Source: Ornithodoros turicata
Taxonomy: Eukaryota > Arthropoda > Arachnida > Ixodida > Argasidae
Length of the DNA: 64,000 nucleotides
Assembly (NCBI RefSeq): GCF_037126465.1
Contig: NW_026999468.1
Coordinates: 124,001 to 188,000 of the forward strand
Direction: 5' to 3'
Shown here: one piece after another, positions 35,088-45,205 of the stretch
Numbering within the stretch: the first letter of the stretch is position 1
Layout of the letters: every line of letters starts with the position of its first letter
Position numbers and translations under genes: made by a program
The notes under the pieces: generated by a model
Database searches by the model: none
What the model was told of the DNA's origin: nothing
Seen by the model: only the letters and a program-made list of their open reading frames with translations

Positions 35088-37628
35088 CTACGGTGACGGC
35101 GTCATCTGTGGAGGCCACAGTGCAAGCCAGGAAGTACATATACAAACGAAAAATAGCCGAAGCTCTGTAGCTGCACGTTGAGCATATGTTTGTAATTTGA
35201 CCGTGCACTCCCAGCCGAGTACAGTTGTTTCGCTGTACTTGGAGCTCTTCAGGCCGGCGCAGATAAGTGACACGATCTTTGGGCGGCGCTAACAGTGTGC
35301 CGGCGAGGCATCAATGTTCTACGGTGACGGCGTCACCTGTGGAGGCCGCAGTGCAAGCCAGGAAGTACATATACAAATTAAAAATAGCCGAAGCTCTGTA
35401 GCTGCACGTTGACCATGTGTTTGTAATTTGACCGTGGACTCCCAGCCGAGTGCAGTTGTTTCGCTGTACTTGGAGCTCTTCAGGCCGGCGCAGATAAGTG
35501 ACACGATCTTTGGGCGGCGCTAACAGTGTGCCGGCGAGGCATCAATGTTCTACGGTGACGGCGTCACCTGTGGAGGCCGCAGTGCAAGCCAGGAAGTACA
35601 TATACAAATGAAAAATAGCCGAAGCTCTGTAGCTGCACGTTGAGCATATGTTTGTAATTTGACCGTGCACTCCCAGCCGAGTACAGTTGTTTCGCTGTAC
35701 TTGGAGCTCTTCAGGCCGGCGCAGGTAAGTGACACGATCTTTGGGCGGCGCTAACAGTGTGCCGGCGAGGCATCAATGTTCTACGCTGACGGCGTCACCT
35801 GTGGAGGCTGCAGTGCAAGCCAGGAAGTACATATACAAACGAAAAATAGCCGAAGCTCTGTAGCTGCACGTTGAGCATATGTTTGTAATTTGACCGTGCA
35901 CTCCCAGCCGAGTACAGTTGTTTCGCTGTACTTGGAGCTCTTCAGGCCGGCGCAGATAAGTGACACGATCTTTGGGCGGCGCTAACAGTGTGCCGGCGAG
36001 GCATCAATGTTCTACGGTGACGGCGTCACCTGTGGAGGCCGCAGTGCAAGCCAGGAAGTACATATACAAATGAAAAATAGCCGAAGCTCTGTAGCTGCAC
36101 GTTGAGCATATGTTTGTAATTTGACCGTGCACTCCCAGCCGAGTACAGTTGTTTCGCTGTACTTGGAGCTCTTCAGGCCGGCGCAGATAAGTGACACGAT
36201 CTTTGGGCGGCGCTAACAGTGTGCCGGCGAGGCATCAATGTTCTACGGTGATGGCGTCATCTGTGGAGGCCACAGTGCAAGCCAGGAAGTACATATACAA
36301 ACGAAAAATAGCCGAAGCTCTGTAGCTGCACGTTGAGCATATGTTTGTAATTTGACCGTGCACTCCCAGCCGAGTACAGTTGTTTCGCTGTACTTGGAGC
36401 TCTTCAGGCCGGCGCAGATAAGTGACACGATCTTTGGGCGGCGCTAACAGTGTGCCGGCGAGGCATCAATGTTCTACGGTGACGGCGTCACCTGTGGAGG
36501 CCGCAGTGCAAGCCAGGAAGTACATATACAAATTAAAAATAGCCGAAGCTCTGTAGCTGCACGTTGACCATGTGTTTGTAATTTGACCGTGCACTCCCAG
36601 CCGAGTGCAGTTGTTTCGCTGTACTTGGAGCTCTTCAGGCCGGCGCAGATAAGTGACACGATCTTTGGGCGGCGCTAACAGTGTGCCGGCGAGGCATCAA
36701 TGTTCTACGGTGACGGCGTCATCTGTGGAGGCCACAGTGCAAGCCAGGAAGTACATATACAAACGAAAAATAGCCGAAGCTCTGTAGCTGCATGTTGAGC
36801 ATATGTTTGTAATTTGACCGTGCACTCCCAGCCGAGTACAGTTGTTTCGCTGTACTTGGAGCTCTTCAGGCCGGCGCAGATAAGTGACACGATCTTTGGG
36901 CGGCGCTAACAGTGTGCCGGCGAGGCATCAATGTTCTACGGTGACGGCGTCACCTGTGGAGGCCGCAGTGCAAGCCAGGAAGTACATATACAAATTAAAA
37001 ATAGCCGAAGCTCTGTAGCTGCACGTTGACCATGTGTTTGTAATTTGACCGTGGACTCCCAGCCGAGTGCAGTTGTTTCGCTGTACTTGGAGCTCTTCAG
37101 GCCGGCGCAGATAAGTGACACGATCTTTGGGCGGCGCTAACAGTGTGCCGGCGAGGCATCAATGTTCTACGGTGACGGCGTCACCTGTGGAGGCCGCAGT
37201 GCAAGCCAGGAAGTACATATACAAATGAAAAATAGCCGAAGCTCTGTAGCTGCACGTTGAGCATATGTTTGTAATTTGACCGTGCACTCCCAGCCGAGTA
37301 CAGTTGTTTCGCTGTACTTGGAGCTCTTCAGGCCGGCGCAGGTAAGTGACACGATCTTTGGGCGGCGCTAACAGTGTGCCGGCGAGGCATCAATGTTCTA
37401 CGCTGACGGCGTCACCTGTGGAGGCTGCAGTGCAAGCCAGGAAGTACATATACAGATTAAAAATAGCCGAAGCTCTGTAGCTGCACGTTGACCATGTGTT
37501 TGTACTTTGACCGTGCACTCCCAGCCGAGTGCAGTTGTTTCGCTGTACTTGGAGCTCTTCAGACCGGCGCAGATAAGTGACACGATCTTTGGGCTGCGCT
37601 AACAGTGTGCCGGCGAGGCATCAACGTT
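34395..37628. repeat. Higher-order repeat, 7 units duplicated
   Basis: Units 34395-36011 and 36012-37628 (1,617 bp = 7 x 231) share an ordered variant series: GATGGCG, the GACCATGTG unit, the GTGGACTCCCAG unit, the CAGGTAAGTG unit and CTACGCTGACGG. It overlaps the six-unit duplication, so exchange occurred in successive steps. Confidence 0.7.
34752..34796 (-). ncRNA. Hammerhead ribozyme, typical 231-bp unit copy
   Basis: Representative of most regular units. Core CTGAAGA and GAAA and stem II GCT/AGC are intact, with triplet GTA. It differs from the copy at 27640 in two ways: the base before CTGAAGA is C, giving a C-C mismatch at the first stem I pair, and stem III reads ACAACTGT instead of ACAGCTGT. 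Activity is probably reduced but not excluded. The same motif recurs every 231 bp. Confidence 0.65.
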
Positions 37629-37891
37629 CTACGGTGCCGGAGTCATCTGTGAAGGCCGCTGTGCAAGCCAGGAAGTACATATACAAATGAAAAATAGCCG
37701 AAGCTCTGTAGCTGCACGTTGAGCATATGTTTGTAATTTGACCGTGTACTCCCAGTCGAGTACAGCTGTTTCGCTATACTTGGAGCTCTTCAGCCTTGCG
37801 CGGATAAGTGACACGATCTTGGGTTGGCGCTAACAGTGTGCCGGCGAGGCATTAGTTGTTCTACGGTGACGGCGTCACCTGTGGAGGCCGC

Positions 37892-37922
37892 TTTCCAAAG
37901 TCAAAATAAAGTTTTTGTTGTT
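37892..37922 (+). mobile_element. 31-bp retroelement tail inserted in satellite
   Basis: TTTCCAAAGTCAAAATAAAG then TTTTTGTTGTT, flanked by TGTGGAGGCCGC (37880-37891) and TGTGGAGGCGGC (37923-37934). This is a 12-bp target duplication with one change. It is an extremely 5'-truncated insertion of the element whose tail is also at 18728-18780. Confidence 0.6.
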
Positions 37923-38100
37923 TGTGGAGGCGGCAGTGTAAGCCACGACGTACATATACATGTGAAAAATAGCCGAAGCTCTGTAGCTGCACGTTGAGCA
38001 TATGTTTGTAATGTGACCGTGCACTCCCAGCTGAGCACAGCTGTTTTGCTCTAATTGGAGCTCTTCAGCCCGGCGCAGGGAAGTGACACGATCTTGGGTC

Positions 38101-39345
38101 AGTACCAGCAGAACCCCCGTGGGACACTGAGCTTGCTATCTCCTACAGCCAGGCACTTCGTTATAGACGAATCTGTTCCAGCGACAGTCATCTGGACAGA
38201 AATTTGAACCAACTTAAGCAAACATTCATCAGTCGCCAATTCGCACCCAGTTTAGTTGAGGACGCAATAAGGAAGGCTGGCAGGGCAGATCGCAAAGCTC
38301 TGTTCCAAAACCGCTACCGCAAATGAGACAGTGGTTCCGTTAACCTCGGTTTAACATTAAATAATAATGTGTCAAACATCAACAGTATACTTAATTGCCA
38401 CCACAGTATTCTTCGTCAGTCAGAGCCCATGGGACAAATCTTCCCGGAACCCCCTCCTGTGGCCTACAGGCGCACGCAAGACCTCCATGATAACCTAGTC
38501 AGCTACAAGGTCAACTGACCAACAAGTCTGACAGCAGGCTGCCATCCGTGCAATGGCCGCAGATGCAAATATGTAAACTAATGCAAAGTGCCCACGTGCT
38601 TAAGAGCACAAATTATAGCTTCTTCGTCAAAATTCATGGTGCCTTTGACTGTAATTCATCCAACATCATTTATGTCATTCAGTGCAACGCGTGTCAAGCA
38701 CAATACGTAGGTCAAACCAAAAGATGTTTTCGGATTCAGGTTCAACAACCACCGGTCGGACGTTAACAAAAAGCCAAATCTTGCTGTGTCTCGTCATTTC
38801 AAACAGCCTGGTCATTCAATCGATGACGTCGCCCTTTTTATTCTTCAATCAAACTTTAGTTCCAATAGAGGTAGGGAACAACGCGAGTCTTACCTTCGAG
38901 TCTTACCAAATCCTAATCAATCATTAACGAAGATCCCAGTGTACTTTCCAGTAAGAAATCTGGTTGCCTAGATGGGACATACTTTCCTTTTTTCCTTTTA
39001 TTTTCCTCTTTTTTCTTTTCAGCTACGCCCTCAGTACAGCAAACCCTGAGCTGGCTTTCCAAGAAGAATGACATCACCACCCGGACTTGACATTGCGGAC
39101 TCACAGACAACTGCCACGTGGTATACTTGCACCGATTGTGACGTCACTTACCCAACCTATTTAAGCAATGTGCAACCCTTATACCTCTTTTGTCCGGACG
39201 AAGACAGTGCTACTGTCAAAACATCGACCGTTCTGTTAAACGTTTCATGGCATATTATAATCTATGTGCTAAATTACCCATTACATAAATTAGTTTTTGT
39301 TAACTTTCCTGTAATCTGTCGTCCACATCCTATTATTTTACTTAT
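38101..39345 (+). pseudogene. Penelope-like element, RT linker and GIY-YIG endonuclease
   Basis: Starts at the last satellite base. Fragments: ISYSQALRYRRICSSDSHLD and QTFISRQFAPSLVEDAIRKA (RT C-terminal region of PLEs). Then GCHPCNGRRCK, a Cys-rich linker. Then a GIY-YIG nuclease with IIYVIQCNACQAQYVGQTKR (YVG at 38704-38712), and VSRHFKQPGHSIDDVALFIL, REQRESYL at about 38780-38900. Stops and at least two frameshifts make it a pseudogene. Downstream, GGACGAAGACAG..CTGTCAAAACATCGACC (about 39195-39225) is a decayed HHR in the terminal repeat. It ends at a (TA)n tract (39344-39362). Only the 3' third of a PLE is present. Confidence 0.8.
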
Positions 39346-39489
39346 ATATATATATATATATATTCGCCGCTCGCTATACTCGCGAGGTCGACCTATGGGA
39401 GGCGATACCTACTACCGTTCGATTTCTGAGCGAATACATGCTGAAAAAAAAGGGGTTCAGACGACCGCAAATTTACGTAGCTAAAATGA

Positions 39490-40000
39490 AAAATTAGACA
39501 AGGACTACGAAGGTTCTAGAAGTAAGAAAAAGACTGCTATTTATTTACAAATGAGATATTTGCGGCGGACGCTCCACCTTCGTCAGGACTAAGAGTGACA
39601 AGTGTCGCTTCGTGTTTATATATGTATATACAGCGACTTCGGCGTTAAGGGTCCCGCCACCTGGCGGCCGTCAGACAGTCAATTTGAGGGGTTGTTGTTG
39701 AGGAAAAAAGAAGTAGAAGCAGGACCTGTCCTGCTTCTACTTCTACACTACCTACTTCTACTACGGGTCAACAGTTCGCATCCCCTGACGTCATTCCCAC
39801 CTCACGTACAATGAACACTTCCCTGACATGACTCAACAACTGCTCTGAACTTGACCTTCTCGCGGCCGCCAGGTGGCGGGACACCCCAGTGCTGGCGTCA
39901 CTCTATCACTGTACAAACTCCAAGCGACATCAGTCACTCTTAGGCCTGACGAAGGCGGCGGTTCTCAGGACTAATCGATTACAAGGGTTGGTTGAGCTTT
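39490..40000. mobile_element. Inverted pair of PLE terminal repeats
   Basis: Minus-oriented repeat with HHR-like CTGACGA at 39588-39582 and GCAAA instead of GAAAC, then a plus-oriented partial repeat with CTGACGAAGGCGG at about 39951-39963. Inner inverted arms CCGCCACCTGGCGGCCG and CGGCCGCCAGGTGGCGG lie at about 39655 and 39862. Same head-to-head arrangement as at 50.3 kb. A local AGAAGTAGAAGCAGGAC palindrome sits in the middle. Confidence 0.55.
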
Positions 40001-41640
40001 TGTACATTTCTAAAATGACATTTTTGTACATTTCTGTCAGCAGGTCAAGCCCGGGAATGTTGTGTCAAGCCTGGGTGAGCTCATTGTCTTTTGGGTCGCA
40101 GTGGTGTTGACAACTGAAAAAAAAAGTACCTTATACAAGTAGTTGACAGTACACTGGGTCTTTGTTTATGTCGTACTGAAATTTGGAATTATTTGTACGT
40201 AAAGGTATGATTCCCGTGTTTCTCAGGATCGATCGGTAGTAAATCTTGATTGAAGAAGAAAAAAATGAAAGGGAAATACTTCAAATGTAAATAAATAACT
40301 CCCCTAACTGACGGCGCAGTCGTATCCAGCGGGACTTCGGCGACCAGGATTGCGCTCTGATCCATATTGTGTGCGAAACTGCGTTCAGGGCGTAAGTCCC
40401 TAGATCGATGTAGCTCGCAACCTGACAGCCACTTTTACTTGTACAAACGTTCCTAAAAACATTAATATGAGATTTAGTTAATTTAATTTCTGTTTAGTGA
40501 GTTACCTTCCTGCCATAAGGCGTATCAAGAGGGGGATTGTTATTAGAAATAGCAGAAACACATGCACATGAACACGCTGTCGTATCAGTAGGTAGGCCTT
40601 CAAGAATAGCAGGTGGCGTTAGTGTTGCTGCGTCAGGGATCACGATGTCTGTCCTCTGTACAATTTTTTTTCTTTGGCAAAGGAGGGGTAACCGTGGTCG
40701 TGCATGGTCATTTTGGATGTGCTTCTTCCATTATTTAATAAAAAATATTTGAATGAATGACCACTCATATGTCAAAGAAAAGAACTCTGTCCAAAACTAA
40801 GAAAGAAAACAGCAGCATGGAGAGACCGATCGGACATTGACCAACCGCTATTTTCGAAGTGTTGAAAACAATAGCATTGAAGACAGCCAACCTGAGAGAG
40901 ATATATCAATTCTGGTTATATATCTTATTATTATTAACTACGTCGTATTATTATTATTATTATTATTATTATCTTATTATTATTACCGACGTATTAACTA
41001 GCATCAGGATTTCTAAGTTTCTGGTATATTTGAGTATTATAAAACGGAAGCAAAATACCACACCAGTTACGTGTCCACCTTGCATGAAGGGAGGTAAAAT
41101 TGACATTCCCTGCGTGGAATTGTTTGGATACGCCACATGTATTGGCTGATAATAAAGGTGTTGGGACCCTGACTTAGTTCAAGGGACTTGCATCTCGCCA
41201 CAATAGCAGATTTGTAGGTAATCATTAGCAGTATCTTCCGATAAATACGCACTTAACTTCAAGCAAATACAGGATACAAATAGTACACGCTTGTCCGTGC
41301 TACACATTACACAGTCATATTTGATGTTCCATCGGCGAAAACTTCTTCACACTGCGGAGGAGATGCCCTTTCCACAAACCACTTCCACAGAAGCAGTCTT
41401 AGGGGTTAATAGGGACAAAGTCGACATATCAAATTTGAGAAACCATCGCCACACGTACCCGTACGCATCAAAACTCCACACGCGAAGGCGTGGATACGGC
41501 ATCAGTACCACGCCGTTACGAACGAAATCAGCACACGTGTCGCTCTTGATCAAGTGTCCGCAGCGCCCTACATCTAGTGCACAGTCCCTGTACACTAGAC
41601 GGCGTGCATAATCATGCAAAATTTAGTGATACCCAAAGAC
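40001..41640. other. Non-coding stretch, TTA microsatellite
   Basis: AATAAATAACTCCCCTAACT near 40293-40312 resembles another PLE repeat end. (TTA)n/(TAT)n lies at about 40927-40985. Short frames only; none recognised. Confidence 0.45.
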
Positions 41641-41680
41641 ATTGCTACGGCTAATAAATGTACTCATTTCATTACAACAG

Positions 41681-41857
41681 ATGTGCAAGACCGTCGTGGA
41701 GCACAAGTTTACTGGCGGCTGGGCTATGCTAGACATGGAATATTCCATCGTAGATGGGGAAGGCTGTAATGACACAGATTACCAAGGAAACTACCAGATG
41801 GTTCAAGCATTAAGCGACCTTATGAAGATCAACTTTACGGCCAAAGACTGTCCCTGA
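41681..41857 (+). CDS. Terminal exon, GH18 chitinase-like (tentative)
   Basis: Follows a good acceptor (CATTTCATTACAACAG, ending 41680) and is open for 58 codons to TGA at 41857. It begins MCKTVVEHKFTGGWAMLDME, continues YSIVDGEGC, and ends NYQMVQALSDLM..FTAKDCP. A glycine pair followed by a hydrophobic strand and D-x-E-Y, a Cys, and an N-Y-x-x-V-Q-A-L helix fits the last beta-strand and helix of GH18 proteins (usual G-V-x-x-W-D/DxDDF..C..YPLL). The catalytic DxxDxDWE exon was not found in the window. If right, it is the C-terminal end of a chitinase-like secreted protein whose upstream exons lie further away or are lost. Confidence 0.38.
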   Translation: MCKTVVEHKFTGGWAMLDMEYSIVDGEGCNDTDYQGNYQMVQALSDLMKINFTAKDCP

Positions 41858-42164
41858 GAAATATAATATGCAAGATGTCATGACAACTGAGTGAAACGTG
41901 TGCAGAATCATTGTATAATACTGTATTAGTATATGTATTTGTCACTCTGGCCGTCCGTACACTGAAATAAGCTAATGCTTTGGAAGTCTTAATCGTGAAA
42001 ATCAAGAAAGCTATCCAACAGCGTACCTCAAATGGCATCGCTGAGCTGAATATCGTTCGCGATGTACGTTGTCCCTCATAATTGTCATCTTCGAGATAAT
42101 ACGTTGCGCTTTGGCCTTGATGAAGCCACTCTCGTCTTTTGATGAAGGCACGTCAGTAGTAATG

Positions 42165-42340
42165 AATGGACTCTCATAGTGCACAACGCTCAACTGTCCT
42201 GAACACGATTTAATGAGCAATTAGAGCAATTTGGGACCCCCCACAGTAATTAGGATCATTCAGTGAGCCGCCACGCTAATTGGGGAGCGTCTAACTCGTG
42301 TCCAGACCAGCTGAGCGTTGTGCACTACCAGAGTCCATAA
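42165..42340. repeat. Inverted repeat with ~100-bp loop
   Basis: ATGGACTCTCATAGTGCACA-ACGCTCAACT (about 42167-42196) is the inverted partner of GCTGAGCGTTGTGCACTACC..GAGTCCAT (about 42310-42339). The loop contains TAATTAGGATCATTCAGTGAGCC, also found in diverged form near 16690-16755. Confidence 0.5.
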
Positions 42341-42639
42341 AAAAGAAAAGGATAGAGAGAGTGGAGAGAAGAAGTTTAGTTGAAGATCAACGACGCCATC
42401 TTGAAAAACCGGGGTCCGGAACGGCCGCTGATCATCGCTGGGCGACTGAGCACAATGGCAGGTTGCAAAGCATCGCAGCTATGACCACCAGTTCCGGACA
42501 TCCTGTGACATCAGCTATGACGTCATCATGGCATGTCTGGGCAGGTTAGGACAGCTCTCGACATGCAAGGAGAGAAACACTCATAATACAGAGGCTGGGG
42601 AAGCAAGAGTAAAAATGCTAACCATCAATAGCTAACAAC

Positions 42640-43440
42640 AAAAAGAATTAGTTACCCAACAAAAGAGCCCACCACAAGAGCACCCATGGGGAGCAGAGAA
42701 CGATGTGACTGCTCCATCCGACAGCCAGGCAGAGAACAGAGAAGAAAGGCAGAGAGAATGGCAAAATTATTAAGAATCACAACAGCGCTACTGTCGTTCC
42801 CAAGGTAGAAAAAGAAAGAAAATGGCGGGGATGCCTTGACAACAGCAACCAGCACCCGTCATGCACGGGCATGAAATCATAAAAAGGGGGTGGACAAAGT
42901 TATCACCTGCGAAAGAATTAGTTAAACAAATCAGCCTACCACAACAGCAGCCACAGGAGCGCAGAACGATACGTCCTTTCCATCCGAAAGCCAGGCACAA
43001 AACTCAACCATAATGCTTTTTTCTCTTCTATAAAGTTGCGCATCAGTAGCTCACTAGCGGTTACTTTCTCAACTAATTTCATGGCAAAATCACGCCAGTG
43101 CTACTCTCGTTCCCAAGGCAGAAGAAGATAGAAAACGGCGGGGATGCCTGGACAACAGCAACCAGCGCCCGACATGCACGGGTATGAAAGCCGCAAACAA
43201 AGTTGGGGGACAAAGTTGGCGAAAGAATTAGTTACATAACACATAAGTCACGAGGAGCGCAGAACGAAACGTCCGTCCAACAGCCAGGCACAGAATTGAA
43301 TTGTAATGCTTTTTTCTCCTGTATAAAATCACGCATCTGTCCCTCTTGCGGTTACTTTCTGAACTAACTTAATCGCAAAATTATTAAGAATCGCTCTAGC
43401 ACTATTCCCATTCAGGGCAGCTCCAGCGTCAGCGTCAAGA
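42640..43440. repeat. Imperfect ~300-bp tandem repeat, about 2.7 copies
   Basis: AAAGAATTAGTTA recurs near 42643, 42914 and 43214, GGCGGGGATGCC near 42825 and 43138, and AATGCTTTTTTCTC near 43011 and 43308. CAGCCAGGCA and GCGCAGAACGA are also repeated. No HHR core was found in it and no frame is conserved. Confidence 0.6.
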
Positions 43441-44616
43441 CATGAATCTTTCTCATCCAAAAAGAAAAATACAAAGCGTCACTGAGGAAAGCATGCAGGT
43501 CGGGGCATGTCAGGAGCGCTGTTATACGAGGAAAAATCGCACGAGCGCTGGGCAACAGAGGAAAGCAAACACAGAGTGAAAAGACACTCACCATCATCGG
43601 ACACGTACACTGCATCCCCTCATTGTAAATCCGCTTGTCACAAAATCCACCACAATCGCCGCACACCATTCACCAGTGACGAACGACATATCCACACTCA
43701 ATCAGAGGCAAACGGAACCCCACCGAAGCTACGCTCTTCCACTAACGGTCAACGCAATTGCTAGGAACAGAATCGTAGTGGCCTCGCGATAAATCTTTTA
43801 TTCCAGCGCCAGAAGAATGTATTCTGAAAAGGCTTCGGGTGTGTAAGGTGCATGTAAGTTGGGTGTGTAAGGTGCCCAAGGAGTGTTGATGGAAGCGCAC
43901 AGCTCTGTTGGGTACCCAAGCTTGCAGTCAGCGATGCTGGAATGGTTATTTGATTTGATTTTGAGTTATAATCGGCTCACCTATTTAGTGAAGGCCTATG
44001 AACACATGTTAAGTGGGTTGGTTTAAATATAAAGCAAGCTACAGTGTGCAGCGAATGATGTTCACATTTACCCGTACCACTTAATAGTATTCTTGCAAAA
44101 TGTATTTGTGCAAGGAAATAAAAGCAAAAACTCTGTACCGTTTTCTCTTCGATGTATACGAACATGCATTCCTTTCTTTTTCTTTTTGGTTCACGCCGGA
44201 TGAGAGGCGATAACCTATTACATCCGGAACGAAGACCTATTGTTTTGCGTTCGCATACGTGTCTGTACAGTCTTTTGACTATGGTAGGATAATTATTGAC
44301 CTGAGGAATAATATGGATTTATGTGGTTGTGAAAATAGACTTTGTGTTTGTGACTGTGAAAATGTGAGTGTGTGCCTGTGTGCGTGCGCGCGCGCTTTTC
44401 TGAACCAGGGACCCCACTTGACAGGTAAGTTCTTTGTGTATGCCTTTTCGTGTGACACGAGTGATACATTTATGCACTATTGCGTGAAATAGTGGTTTAA
44501 AAAATAAGGGTAGTCGCGTTTGCACTGTTATCTGTAGAACAGGGCGAGTGTTTTTAATCGAATTGCCTCGAGAACCTGAAGTCTTTGTTTTGGGCGGGCT
44601 ATTTTATGAGTGCCCG
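43441..44616. other. Non-coding stretch with TG/CG dinucleotide run
   Basis: Short frames only. GTGTGTGCCTGTGTGCGTGC then GCGCGCGCG near 44367-44396 is alternating purine-pyrimidine. A consensus-like donor GACAG/GTAAGTTC lies at 44425 without a convincing exon. Confidence 0.4.
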
Positions 44617-45205
44617 ATTGAAGCACTATGGGCGACATAAATTAAACTAGAGATGGGACGAATCCAGCATTTTGCGAATCCGTATCCGAATCCGAATCCA
44701 TGGAAGGTTTCTGCGAATCCACGAATCTTACGAATCTCGAATCTTTCGAGTCCTTTCTTTAAAAAGAGTTTAAAAAGCCACAAAAAAAATAACTTCTACT
44801 GAAAATTGTATTGAAGCAGAATATGATACATTTGCTTAATGAAAAAAAAAAGTAGTTCAGTTTCGTTAGAAAGTATACCCATATAGTTCTTAATTTACTT
44901 AACGTATTATTCGTCCACTACAAGAAATACGTAAATTCTCGAGTCTTAATTATATCCATGAAGTTACAGCAACGATCAAAAAAGCAAAACCATATTACTC
45001 TTAAACTTCTAATGTAACAGTTCATGCCTGAACTCTTTCAGTCGAGAGCAATGTAAACAGTGAAACAAGAAAGACACCCGTCGGTCAATGAGGCTTTTGG
45101 GGGACTCCTGAGGCGCCAATTTGAAAAAGAAACGAGTAAACATGGTCGGTGGATTCGAAAGAGATTCGATTCGCCGTTTTGTGCAATGGTATTCAGATTC
45201 CCGAA
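44617..45205. repeat. 589-bp duplication, copy 1
   Basis: Matches 47668-48256 base for base as far as I could compare, at a constant offset of 3,051 with no indel. It includes about 31 bp of flank (ATTGAAGCACTATGGGCGAC..) plus the left part of the hAT MITE described at 47699. The MITE right end is missing here. Confidence 0.8.

Larger units (their letters stand above)
27381..38100 (-). repeat. 231-bp hammerhead satellite array, ~46 units
   Basis: A 10.7-kb head-to-tail array. From about 29310 to 37626 the period is exactly 231 bp for 36 units. Near 27742-28857 there are five 223-bp units with a short deletion. Units at the edges are the most divergent, as expected for homogenisation by unequal exchange. 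Each unit encodes, on the minus strand, an HHR followed by AACGTGCAGCTACAGAGCTT, TTTGTATATGTACTTCC and CTGGCTTGCACTGTGGCCTC. The recurring ~61-codon minus-strand frames are by-products of the repeat and no protein is inferred. The array is bordered left by (TA)n/PLE sequence and right by a PLE coding remnant. Confidence 0.95.

Noticed and set aside
29313..37814. Dozens of near-identical ~61-codon minus-strand frames as a tandem protein gene family
   Set aside because: They recur with the 231-bp DNA period, overlap the ribozyme core, have no signal or domain, and are interrupted in the same phase in each unit. The conserved feature is the RNA motif.
27381..38100. CRISPR array
   Set aside because: Units are 223-231 bp with no repeat/spacer structure, and the context is eukaryotic.
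42640..43440. Hammerhead ribozyme in the ~300-bp repeat
   Set aside because: No CTGANGA followed by a stem and GAAA on either strand.
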